Source: Thermococcus celer Vu 13 = JCM 8558 | GTDB lineage: Archaea > Methanobacteriota_B > Thermococci > Thermococcales > Thermococcaceae | DNA length: 64,000 nt | Assembly: GCF_002214365.1 (NCBI RefSeq) | Contig: NZ_CP014854.1 | Span: 186,001-250,000 of the forward strand | Reading direction: 5' to 3' | In this document: positions 8,822 through 16,704 of the stretch, piece after piece | Position numbering within the stretch: position 1 is the first letter of the stretch | Layout of the letters: each line of letters opens with the position of its first letter | The notes under the pieces: model-generated | What the model was told of the DNA's origin: nothing | The model's database searches: none | Seen by the model: only the letters and a program-made list of their open reading frames with translations | Translations under genes and position numbers: made by a program

Positions 8822-9037
8822 TCAGGCGCCGAGCTTTTCAAGCTCCTCCTTTCCTATCAACAGCGGCCTGGCAGACTCGATGACGTAGCTCAGCTCCCAC
8901 TTAACCTCACCGCGGCTCATGAGCTCGGCGTAGCGCTTCGCCATCTTTTCCGCTTCCTCGAGTGAGGGAGCCTCCACGATCCTCCTCACGTACCACTTCA
9001 TGTCGCCGAAGCGAAGCTTGAACTCCGCCATGTACAT
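8822..9037 (-). CDS. small conserved hypothetical protein
   Basis: About 71 residues. The N-terminal half reads as a beta-strand then a helix (FKLRFGDMKWYVRRIVEAPSLEEAEKMAKRYAEL), a ferredoxin-like half-fold arrangement. There are no cysteines or membrane segments. GGTGGT lies 4 nt before the ATG at 9037, which is preferred to the in-frame GTG at 9046. It forms a probable minus-strand pair with the next small gene. I do not recognise it. Confidence 0.55.
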   Translation of the reverse strand: MYMAEFKLRFGDMKWYVRRIVEAPSLEEAEKMAKRYAELMSRGEVKWELSYVIESARPLLIGKEELEKLGA

Positions 9038-9076
9038 GGGCACCACCGGAGGGAGTTGGAGGGGAAGTATAAAAAC

Positions 9077-9331
9077 CTAAGGCTCCATCGCCCTGTAGAC
9101 TTCGCCATCCCGAACCGCTTCGAAGACCTTTCCGCCCCCTTTGGTTCTCAATTCGACGATTACCCTCTCGGGCTCTCTTTCGACCTCTTCCTCGACCTTC
9201 CTCCCGCTCAGCACCTGGATGAAGGCATCGCCGAGCCGCTCGAACTCGAACACGAGGGCATCGTCCTCCCAGCGGTGGCCGCGGTAAGAAACGCCGCCCA
9301 TCCTGAAGGTAACCTCAAGAACGATTCTCAT
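9077..9331 (-). CDS. small conserved hypothetical protein
   Basis: An 84-residue, mostly beta protein (MRIVLEVTFRMGGVSYRGHRWEDDALVFEFE, then a charged helix and RVIVELRTKGGGKVFEAV). GGAGG lies 6-7 nt before the ATG at 9331, so this start is preferred to 9337. Together with the downstream small gene it may form a two-gene unit, separated by about 40 nt. The function is unknown and no family was recognised. Confidence 0.55.
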   Translation of the reverse strand: MRIVLEVTFRMGGVSYRGHRWEDDALVFEFERLGDAFIQVLSGRKVEEEVEREPERVIVELRTKGGGKVFEAVRDGEVYRAMEP

Positions 9332-9636
9332 CAACATTCCTCCAAACGTTTACATCACCACATCGGGGTTGAGGGTTAAAAAGGTTGTCTAAGGGGAGGA
9401 GCGCAGGGACCAGCGTTCAACATGGCGAGCTTTCAAAAGAGACGGGATGGTCCATTTTCCTTAATCGAAGTGGGAGATGATAGCGCCCCACAAAATTAGG
9501 CTAAGAACGGATTAAAACCGGAAATCAGAACCATGTGCAAACAGTTAATATTTAACCTAAAGATACGAAATAAAAGTTCCGAACTAATCTATTCCAAAAA
9601 ATTTATAGAGTGGCAAAGTAAACATGGGTTGGGGAC
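9332..9636. other. AT-rich intergenic region with a plus-strand promoter
   Basis: About 300 bp without a convincing gene. The right part is AT-rich and ends with AAAAAATTTATAGAG (about 9595-9609), a good archaeal TATA box for the gene at 9637. No repeat or RNA fold stands out. Confidence 0.5.
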
Positions 9637-9915
9637 GTGATAGTCGGGTACAGGATAAACGGGATCGAGCTCTCACCGAGTTACGAGTTCGAGAACCTGG
9701 CGAGGCTTTACGTTGTCAGCGTCCCCGCGCCATCCAGCACGTCAACCGGCACGCATGTTCATTCAGCGTCCCCCGAGGGCACACCGTCAACCTGTAATGG
9801 GAGGTCCAGCCCTTACTGGATCCTCCCCGTTGCGATTATTCTAACGCTCGTACTGGCGCTGGCGTACTACAGAAAGACGAAGAGGGGAGAGAAGGAAAAG
9901 GACAAAGGTCCGTGA
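9637..9915 (+). CDS. small single-pass membrane protein
   Basis: A 92-residue protein with a short N-terminal soluble part, a Ser/Thr/Pro linker (about residues 30-58, including PAPSSTSTGTHVHS), one membrane helix (about 61-81, WILPVAIILTLVLALAYY) and a Lys-rich tail. This is the layout of the C-terminal stalk and anchor of archaeal surface proteins, so it could be a remnant of a larger secreted protein or a genuine small anchor. The start is GTG with only a weak GGGGA site close by; a TATA box lies about 30 nt upstream. Confidence 0.45.
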   Translation: MIVGYRINGIELSPSYEFENLARLYVVSVPAPSSTSTGTHVHSASPEGTPSTCNGRSSPYWILPVAIILTLVLALAYYRKTKRGEKEKDKGP

Positions 9916-9978
9916 GCGGAATAGAGTTTCAGGCTCCGGGGCAGATGAAGGGGATAGAGGGTCCCGGATCTCAAAGGC

Positions 9979-12210
9979 TCATCCAGAGGCCGACTTCCTC
10001 AGCCTGACCACCTGCTTTGCAAACTCCTCCAGGACCTCCTTCCTCATGCCCTCGAAGAACTTTATGGAGCCGGCGTAGCTGTGGCCGCCTCCCTCCACCC
10101 CGGCACTCGGCAGGGCCTCCTGCAACCTCGGGATTATCTCGTTGAGGTCGAAGTTGTAAGCCGCCATCCCGTCGGCGGCCCTGACGACGGCGAAGTCCGG
10201 GCCGTAGGCGAGCGTCAGTATCGGCGCGTCCTCGCCGTACTTCTCCTTGAAGTGGTCGTGTATCAGGCCGGAGAGCTTGCCCGGGCTCGGGTAGGAGAAC
10301 TTCGGGGCGAAGAGCTCTATGTCTATCGTGTTGAACCTTATCCCGTTGGGGAGGACGACGCTCTTGACGTGGGGCAGGGAAGCCTTCAGGGCCTTCTCCT
10401 GCTTCTCCCTGACCTCGGGATAGACGGCGTCGATTAGCTCGCGGTGCCTCTGGAGGTTGCCCGTCAGGAGGAGTATCTCGTCTATCACCCCGTGTCCGTC
10501 CATGAACTTCCAGAAGTAGGCCTCGTGGTCGATCACCTCGGCTATCTTCTTGAGGTCCTCCTCCGTTAGGCCCTTCGCCTTCCTCGCTATCTCGAGGTAC
10601 TGGTAGAACTCGGGGGCCTTGCTCCTGTCTCCGGTTCCCGCTATGGCCGGCAGGTGCTTTATCCTGTCCTCAACTTCGGGGTTTATGAAGCGGGCCACCT
10701 CCGTCGCCAGCATTCCGGCGGTGAGCTCGTAGTAGCCGCGCTTCACATGGTGGGGGTTGACGTGGACATCCACGTAGTCATCAACCTTCGCCTTATCCTC
10801 GCTCACCCACTCGCGCGGGTCGTGGTGGTCTATGACGACTATCGGAACGCCGTAGGCCCTTATGCGCCTGTACGCCGGAATGTCCTCGCTCGTTCCCCCG
10901 TTGTCCACTATGACGAGGAGAGGTAGCGGGTCGCCGAACTTCTCGTGGTCCTCTATCATGAAGATTATGTCCTTGAGCACGTCCTCCAGCTCGTAGAAGG
11001 GCGCCCTGCTCGGCCTCCTCTTGAAGAGCTTCCATCTCGCACCGGAATCTGGTGAGACCTCCTCTATGAGAGGGACTATCGCGTACTCGAGGGCCAGACC
11101 GGAGGTGTAGCCGTCGGTGTCCGCGTGGTGCCTCAGCAGGATGGGCCTGCCCTCGTATATCGCCCTGCGTATCATGAACGCCGCCTTCATTATCCTGGGC
11201 TTGAGCTTCTCGAGGACCTCGCTCTGAACGAGGAAACCGACGTCCTCCGGCTGCGCGCGCCTGTCGAGTTCCTCCTCTATGCGCTTCTTGACCTCCGCCG
11301 CCTCCGGCCCCCAGAGCCTCGTAATGTCACTGGTCTCTATCTGTATCTCGCCCGAGTGGAAGGCCACCTTCCCGATGACCTCGACGACGTCGCCGACGTT
11401 TATCTTCGGGTAGGCCCTCACCCCCGGGGCCTCGAAGGCGGCCGCCCAGGTTATTCCCGTCCCGTCGGTTATCGTGAAGACTGTCGGCCCGCCAGTGACC
11501 TGTATCTGGGTGACCTTGCCGCGGAGTTTGACGGTTTCTCCCGCCATGTCCTTGCTCAGATCCTGGATGAGCGTTACCGGGAGCTCCTTCCTGACGGTTA
11601 CCTCCTTGTAGTTCCTGAGGGCCGACTCGATGAGGTCAACCTCACCCCTATCGGGCTTCACATCGAGAACCTGGACGAGTATCTCCTCACCGGGCTTGTA
11701 CTTCCTGCCGCCGAGGAGGTCCTTCTTCCGTATCAGGCCCCTAACGTGCGGGTTCAGTTTAACGAAGACGCCGAAGCGCTCCACCCTGTCGATGGTTCCT
11801 TTGTAGACGTTGCCCACCTCTATGTCCTCGACGTCGCAGGTCTTGTCGAGAACGTAAACCACCTTGTACTTCCTCATGCAGTCCGGGCAGACCCACGTGG
11901 TCTCCATGCCCGGCTCCCAGGGCCCCTTAACCTTGCCGCAGATGTCGCAGGCCAGAACTCTCCCGGTTCCACCGCAAGTCGGGCATGTGTCGTAAACGGG
12001 AACGGTTCCCTTGCCGTGGCACTCGGGACAGGGTATCTCGTCAACCTCGTCCTCAACGCCGAAGTAATCGAGGTTCCGGTAACCCTTGAGCTTCTCGCCG
12101 ACTTTGAAATCAGCGGGAACGTAACCCCAGCCCCCGCACACAGGGCATTCCTTCTCGCCCGCCTTGACCTTCCCGGTTCCACCGCACTCGGGACACTCTT
12201 TAACCACCAT
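9979..12210 (-). CDS. DHH-family phosphoesterase with zinc-finger, S1 and OB domains (HAN-like nuclease)
   Basis: A 743-residue multidomain nuclease. Order: DnaJ-like CxxCxGxG zinc repeats and further CxxC pairs (about 5-120), an S1 RNA-binding domain (about 130-200, VYKGTIDRVERFGVFVKL), a tRNA-anticodon-type OB fold (about 215-300), a DHH catalytic domain (HHADTDGYTSG, DNGG, VIDHHDP) and DHHA1 near the end (GGGHSYAGS). This order matches the second RecJ-like protein of Thermococcales, which I recall as the Hef-associated nuclease HAN of T. kodakarensis, implicated in stalled-fork repair. ATG at 12210 is chosen since GGTG lies 8 nt upstream. The TATA-like element GTTATAAGTC lies upstream on this strand near 12262-12272. 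Confidence 0.85.
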   Translation of the reverse strand: MVVKECPECGGTGKVKAGEKECPVCGGWGYVPADFKVGEKLKGYRNLDYFGVEDEVDEIPCPECHGKGTVPVYDTCPTCGGTGRVLACDICGKVKGPWEPGMETTWVCPDCMRKYKVVYVLDKTCDVEDIEVGNVYKGTIDRVERFGVFVKLNPHVRGLIRKKDLLGGRKYKPGEEILVQVLDVKPDRGEVDLIESALRNYKEVTVRKELPVTLIQDLSKDMAGETVKLRGKVTQIQVTGGPTVFTITDGTGITWAAAFEAPGVRAYPKINVGDVVEVIGKVAFHSGEIQIETSDITRLWGPEAAEVKKRIEEELDRRAQPEDVGFLVQSEVLEKLKPRIMKAAFMIRRAIYEGRPILLRHHADTDGYTSGLALEYAIVPLIEEVSPDSGARWKLFKRRPSRAPFYELEDVLKDIIFMIEDHEKFGDPLPLLVIVDNGGTSEDIPAYRRIRAYGVPIVVIDHHDPREWVSEDKAKVDDYVDVHVNPHHVKRGYYELTAGMLATEVARFINPEVEDRIKHLPAIAGTGDRSKAPEFYQYLEIARKAKGLTEEDLKKIAEVIDHEAYFWKFMDGHGVIDEILLLTGNLQRHRELIDAVYPEVREKQEKALKASLPHVKSVVLPNGIRFNTIDIELFAPKFSYPSPGKLSGLIHDHFKEKYGEDAPILTLAYGPDFAVVRAADGMAAYNFDLNEIIPRLQEALPSAGVEGGGHSYAGSIKFFEGMRKEVLEEFAKQVVRLRKSASG

Positions 12211-12572
12211 GAACATCACACCCCAGAAAGGTTTCTCACCGCGGAACCTTAGACGGTCAGAGACTTATAACCTTTCTCCCTTCACCGAAGTTATAAAAGA
12301 TACGGCCGAGGGCGGATGCGACGGTATAAACCCCGTTCCCAAAACAAACGAGTGCACTGTGTCCATGATCTCCTATGCAACCCGTTAAACCACCCGGGCA
12401 CCGGGTTGTGTTACATCCTGATGGTTTTCAGGTTTATGGGCGCGATTCCAGAACCGAAAAATTTATTAAAAAATTGGTAATTATCCAAATGTTCAAATCG
12501 AAGGTACGTTCGATGGATAAAATTAAGGGCGTAGAATCGGAAGGGAGATAAAATAAGTAGAGGGTTTTCTTT
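12211..12572. other. AT-rich intergenic region with a hairpin
   Basis: No convincing gene. Plus-strand TATA-like boxes occur near 12288-12298 and 12458-12470. At 12481-12520 a two-part hairpin forms: TTATCC pairs with GGATAA (12481-12486 with 12515-12520) and ATCGAA pairs with TTCGAT (12497-12502 with 12509-12514), with an asymmetric bulge. It could be a small RNA or an operator of the flanking genes. Confidence 0.4.
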
Positions 12573-14039
12573 TCACATTCCTCTCATGAACTCCTCCACT
12601 GCGATGGCGGTCTCTTCGTGGGTCTTCCCCGCGAGGATAATGACCTTATACCTGGAGTTGTGCGGATTGTTGAGCTCCTTTACCACGTAGCCCTTCTTCA
12701 TAACTTCGTCCTTAATGGAGTTGATGGTCTCATTCCCGTAGACCTGCTCCAGAAGGGCCCAGGCCTTGTTGCTGACCCAGCCGCCGACTATTATGACGTT
12801 CTTATCCGAGGGAAGGCTCGTGAGCTCGGTGTCGTTGATTATGAACTTATAGACGTCATCCGTGGCCTCTATCTTGGGTGCGACTACGGACACGGTCTTT
12901 TTAACGGACGTAACGCGGACGAAGCGATAGCCCTCAACGCCCGTTACCTCGCCCTTATCGTTCTTCGTGAAGAGGGGTCTTAACTCAAGTCCCCAGTCCG
13001 TGGGCAGTTTTACCGACGAACCTTCACCGGCGAAGACCCGCTTGAACCCGGCACTCTCGTTAACGTGGAGGTAGAGCACGTACAGGTTGTTGGCGGGGTC
13101 GATGTCCCAGACCCACTGCCCGCTGTAAACGTCGCCGTCCCCGTACTGCTTGACCTTCTCGTAGTACTGGTAGTCGTAGATAACGCTCTTGGTGCCCCCG
13201 ATGCCGACGAAAAAGCCAGTCGGGGTGAAGACGAACAGGTTCCTGACGCCGCTTTCGAGGAGTTCGTTTATCCTGCTCTCCGGGTACGTACTGAAGGGTT
13301 CGAAGTCCTCGTTGCCGTTGGCATCGACGTACATGATATAATAGGAATTCTTCTCCATGGTCTTCTGCTTCAGAAGGCCGCTCGGGTAGGTCAGGTCAAC
13401 GAGCATCTCCTCCTGGTTAACGTTTATGTCAACGAACTTTATGCTCCAGGCGCCAACGCTGAGGGTATCACCGAGGGAACTCGAGACCCCGCTCACGTTC
13501 AGGGCCGAGTAGAAGTACATCGTGTCCTTGCCGTTAACCGTGGTGGAGACAACCTTGTAGTTACCCCCGATGTCCAGGGGAGTTGTGTTCTCGTTGAATA
13601 CTATCTCCACGCTCCTATCCTTGAACTCGGCGGCCTTTTTGGTGGAGTTAAAATCTACGCGCGAGAAGTTGACCTGGATGACTATACCCTTTCCAACCGG
13701 CTCCTCACTGACGTTGAGGCCGACGTCGGGCATGTCACGGGAATTGAGCTTGTAGGTCTGGTTTTCATCGGCTATAAGAACGCTGTGGTATTCCACGGGT
13801 ACGAAGACGGTTTTCGTGTACGTTCCCTGGGAAATACCGCGGAGAACGAGGAAGGCACCGAGCCTCGAACCGCTTATGGCGTCTTCGCCGATGTGAAGAG
13901 GAACCCCGTTCACTATCTTGGTGGTGGGTAGCACGATCACCGTGTTGGAGGAGTTGATTCCCGTAACGGCGGCGTTGATCGGCGCAAGGAGCAGGCCCAG
14001 AACCACCAGGCCCACGAAGGAAACTAAAGCCTTTCTCAT
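12573..14039 (-). CDS. S-layer protein-like secreted glycoprotein
   Basis: A 488-residue secreted protein. A signal peptide is clear (MRKALVSFVGLVVLGLLLAP, cleavage likely near INAA). The body is beta-rich with several N-x-S/T sequons, as expected of a glycosylated cell-surface protein. The C-terminal region (SDKNVIIVGGWVSNKAW and VIILAGKTHEETAIAVEEF) matches the conserved S-layer C-terminal module of Thermococcales/Methanococcales proteins. Length is below that of the main S-layer protein, so this is likely a paralogue. There is no C-terminal membrane anchor. It is divergent from the DUF2391 gene with only about 60 nt between them. Confidence 0.75.
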   Translation of the reverse strand: MRKALVSFVGLVVLGLLLAPINAAVTGINSSNTVIVLPTTKIVNGVPLHIGEDAISGSRLGAFLVLRGISQGTYTKTVFVPVEYHSVLIADENQTYKLNSRDMPDVGLNVSEEPVGKGIVIQVNFSRVDFNSTKKAAEFKDRSVEIVFNENTTPLDIGGNYKVVSTTVNGKDTMYFYSALNVSGVSSSLGDTLSVGAWSIKFVDINVNQEEMLVDLTYPSGLLKQKTMEKNSYYIMYVDANGNEDFEPFSTYPESRINELLESGVRNLFVFTPTGFFVGIGGTKSVIYDYQYYEKVKQYGDGDVYSGQWVWDIDPANNLYVLYLHVNESAGFKRVFAGEGSSVKLPTDWGLELRPLFTKNDKGEVTGVEGYRFVRVTSVKKTVSVVAPKIEATDDVYKFIINDTELTSLPSDKNVIIVGGWVSNKAWALLEQVYGNETINSIKDEVMKKGYVVKELNNPHNSRYKVIILAGKTHEETAIAVEEFMRGM

Positions 14040-14103
14040 CGTTTATCACCGATTTAAAGTGCATCTCAACCTTTATAACCTTTCCCCGGAAGTTATTTCC
14101 GCG

Positions 14104-14643
14104 ATGATGAGTGAATCCAATGCTGACCGGATGATGAACCCCGAACCTGAGCACCGGATTGAAGACGAAGGGCGAACCAAAATGGAGGAGCAACTCAAAG
14201 AAATCTATTCAAGCATTGAGGAGCTGAGAAGGGAGACGGAGGAAAGGAAGACCCCGGACAGGCTCGGATGGGACGATATAGCCCAGGAAGCAATAGGGGC
14301 GGTTACCTTTGCCTTACCCTTCGTGTTTACGTCGGAACTATGGGAGATAGCCAAGGACACATCGGTTGAGCGCTCCATCCTCATACTCCTGATGACCCTC
14401 GGTATAGCCTACCTGTTCATCGTCAAATCGAGGATAGGAAACCTGAAGAAAGAGGAATTGTTCCACATCCCTAAGAGGCTCCTTACGGTTATCGTCATAG
14501 CCTACATGATATCGGCGGGGTTGATATACCTGTACGGGATAAACGGACTGGCGGATTTCACGGTGGGTCAGTATTTCAACGCCACCGTACTCATAAGCAC
14601 CTTCGCCGTGATAGGCGCGATAACGGTTGACATGGTGAGGTGA
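14104..14643 (+). CDS. DUF2391 family integral membrane protein
   Basis: A 179-residue protein. The first 60 residues are a charged coiled coil (EEQLKEIYSSIEELRRETEERK), followed by four membrane helices (about 65-170) with ALPFVFTSELWEIA, the family's recognisable motif. The function of the family is unknown. The start is uncertain: ATG at 14104 or 14107 or the later ATG at 14125, none with a strong ribosome site. Its stop codon abuts the ATG of the next gene, so the two are translationally coupled. Confidence 0.7.
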   Translation: MMSESNADRMMNPEPEHRIEDEGRTKMEEQLKEIYSSIEELRRETEERKTPDRLGWDDIAQEAIGAVTFALPFVFTSELWEIAKDTSVERSILILLMTLGIAYLFIVKSRIGNLKKEELFHIPKRLLTVIVIAYMISAGLIYLYGINGLADFTVGQYFNATVLISTFAVIGAITVDMVR

Positions 14644-15672
14644 ATGAGGATAGTAACGGGCGATAGATTCGAGGCCTTTGTTGATGAGAAGACCTTCCTC
14701 TTCCCGGAATATCGAAAAAACCGCGACGAGCTTGTGGCTTTCGTGGACTCCCTAAGGGGGGACGAGACCGTCGTCACCTCGAGCCTCGAGCTCATAGATT
14801 TGATCGCCCGGAGGTTCTGGAGGGGCGAGGAGAACGTTCTAATATACTCTGACACGGGAAAGGGCCTCACCCTCAGGGAGGCCTACGAACTCAGGAAGTA
14901 CCTCGACTTCGACGTCCGCGGCGGCTTCTCGGGTGAGGAGGCGAAGACGGGCGTTCTATTCGTCGAGGGTAAAACCGACGCCAAGTTCTTCAAGGCGGTC
15001 TTTAAGAAGCTCTTCGAGTTCAGGGAGAGCAGGGAAGCGCCGTTTAACCTGAGGTTCATCGAGAGGGTCTTCGAGCGCGACAACTTCGACCTGCTGAGGA
15101 GAGATGACGGTTACCACCTCGCCGTGATCCCGAGCGAGGGCAACTCCGGGGTGATAAGGAACCTCGGGAACTTCCTCAGGGCGATGGAGGTCTTTGACTT
15201 CGCCGTCGATAGAATCGGGGCCGCGGTGGACATCGACGAGGACAGGGAGAGCGCGCTCTCCTCGATAACCGGAAAGCTCTCGGGCTTTAAAACAAAGAAG
15301 ACGCCCCACGGCTACCTCGTTGGGAGAACCGAGGTGGTTCCGCTGGTGATAGGCCTGCCCTTCAGGGATGAGATCATAGACTGGAAGAAGCCCACCGTCG
15401 AGGACCTGATGCTCCACCTCATAGCTAAGGAGGGGCTCCTTGAGAGGGTAAGGCCCGGGCTGGAGGCGCTCAACGGGAGCCTCGGGAGGAAGCTGAAGCC
15501 CAAGGAGGTCATGTACCTCGCGCTCTCTGCCTACGGTCACTGGGGGAACCTGGAGGGCTTCTACGAGCTCTTCGTTATGCGCTCCCGCTTCAGGAACCTG
15601 AAGGCCGTCCTGAGGGAGGCGGGTCTCATGGAGGGCCTGATGTACCTCGCGGGTTGGGAGAAAAGGAGGTGA
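14644..15672 (+). CDS. TOPRIM-domain protein (DUF3226-like)
   Basis: A 342-residue protein. A TOPRIM core begins near residue 100 with VLFVEGKTDAKFF (conserved Glu) and has AAVDIDEDRESA near residue 195 (the DxD metal site), the arrangement of TOPRIM nucleases/primases such as OLD-type and DUF3226 proteins. The N-terminal 95 residues form an extra alpha/beta domain that I do not recognise. GGTGA overlaps the upstream stop. Coupling to a membrane DUF2391 protein suggests a joint role, but none is known to me. Confidence 0.65.
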   Translation: MRIVTGDRFEAFVDEKTFLFPEYRKNRDELVAFVDSLRGDETVVTSSLELIDLIARRFWRGEENVLIYSDTGKGLTLREAYELRKYLDFDVRGGFSGEEAKTGVLFVEGKTDAKFFKAVFKKLFEFRESREAPFNLRFIERVFERDNFDLLRRDDGYHLAVIPSEGNSGVIRNLGNFLRAMEVFDFAVDRIGAAVDIDEDRESALSSITGKLSGFKTKKTPHGYLVGRTEVVPLVIGLPFRDEIIDWKKPTVEDLMLHLIAKEGLLERVRPGLEALNGSLGRKLKPKEVMYLALSAYGHWGNLEGFYELFVMRSRFRNLKAVLREAGLMEGLMYLAGWEKRR

Positions 15673-15713
15673 GTTCTATTTTCCAGATTTATCCTTGAGA
15701 AGGGGGTGGTGGA

Positions 15714-16415
15714 GTGAGGCTCGTCTCGTTCGACGTCTGGAACACACTCCTCGACATCAACGCCATGCTCGACGCCATGGCCGTGGAGCTGAGCAAACTG
15801 ATGGGGGCCTGTATAGTGGACGTCGTTGAGGGGATGCTGTTGACCCGCGAGAGGATAAAACGCATGAGGGCCAGAACTCAGGGGGATCCGGAGAGGGTCC
15901 TCGAGGAGAGCCAGGGAATGCTGGCGGAACTTCTGGGAATCGACGTTGAGCTCGTCAGGCGGGCCGCCGCGAGGGCAGTCCTGGGGGTTGACGAGGAGAT
16001 GGTCCTTCCCGGGGCGAGAGAAGCCCTCGAGGGCGTCAGAAAGAAAGGTATGAAGGTCACTGTCACGGGCAACGTGATGTTCTGGCCCGGATCCTACACG
16101 CGGCTCCTCCTCGAGAGGCTCGGCCTGATGGATTACATCGACAGAACGTTCTTCGCCGACGAGGTCGGGGCCTTTAAACCGATGCCCGAGATGTTCGGGA
16201 AACCGATGGAGACCTTCAGGGTCGAACCGGACGAGGCCATCCATATCGGGGACACCTACGCGGAGGACTTCGAGGGGGCGCTGAAGGCGGGAATGTGGGC
16301 CGTCTGGATAAACCCCGGGGCCGAGAAGGTAAGGAGGATCCACGAGCGCGGCTTCGAGGTCCCATCCGTGGAGGGGATTTTGGAGGTGCTGGAGAGGGTG
16401 GAGGGAAGCATTTAA
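15714..16415 (+). CDS. HAD superfamily hydrolase
   Basis: A 233-residue haloacid dehalogenase-like hydrolase with a helical cap (about residues 15-95). Motif I is FDVWNTLLD with the nucleophile Asp6; the usual second Asp of phosphatases is a Trp here, as in some archaeal HAD and dehalogenase-like groups. Motif II is VTGN, motif III includes FKPMPEMF (Lys), and motif IV is HIGDTYAEDFEGA. The replaced second Asp weakens a plain phosphatase call. The substrate is unknown. GTG at 15714 has GGTGGTG just upstream. Confidence 0.82.
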   Translation: MRLVSFDVWNTLLDINAMLDAMAVELSKLMGACIVDVVEGMLLTRERIKRMRARTQGDPERVLEESQGMLAELLGIDVELVRRAAARAVLGVDEEMVLPGAREALEGVRKKGMKVTVTGNVMFWPGSYTRLLLERLGLMDYIDRTFFADEVGAFKPMPEMFGKPMETFRVEPDEAIHIGDTYAEDFEGALKAGMWAVWINPGAEKVRRIHERGFEVPSVEGILEVLERVEGSI

Positions 16416-16457
16416 CTCTATGAGCCCAAAATAAAACCGGTGAGGGACACTCTTCCA

Positions 16458-16704
16458 ATGATAAGGCGTGATGAGAGTCTCAATGAGCATCTCATTCCAG
16501 TACTCTTGCTAAAGCTTGCCTTTCGCCTTCGCCTACTTCCTAACGGAGGCGATCTTCAAGTTCCCGGACGTTTTTCTTAGGGGAATCACCAGCGGGGACG
16601 TAGGTGTCCCGATATTCCTCCCCATCGTCCTCCTCTGGTACCTGCCAACCCCCATGGGCTTAGCGATAGCCGCAAAAGTCATCCAGAGAGGAGAAAATGA
16701 TCCT
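16458..16704 (+). pseudogene. possible frameshifted small membrane protein remnant
   Basis: Reading from ATG at 16458 gives MIRRDESLNEHLIPVLLLKLAF; dropping one base at 16524 continues as AFAYFLTEAIFKFPDVFLRG and a second hydrophobic helix (PIFLPIVLLWYLPTP). Joined, this is a natural-looking two-helix membrane protein, but the second frame then runs without a stop across the antisense of the polymerase gene. A frameshifted, 3'-eroded remnant is the simplest reading. No family was recognised. Confidence 0.35.
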
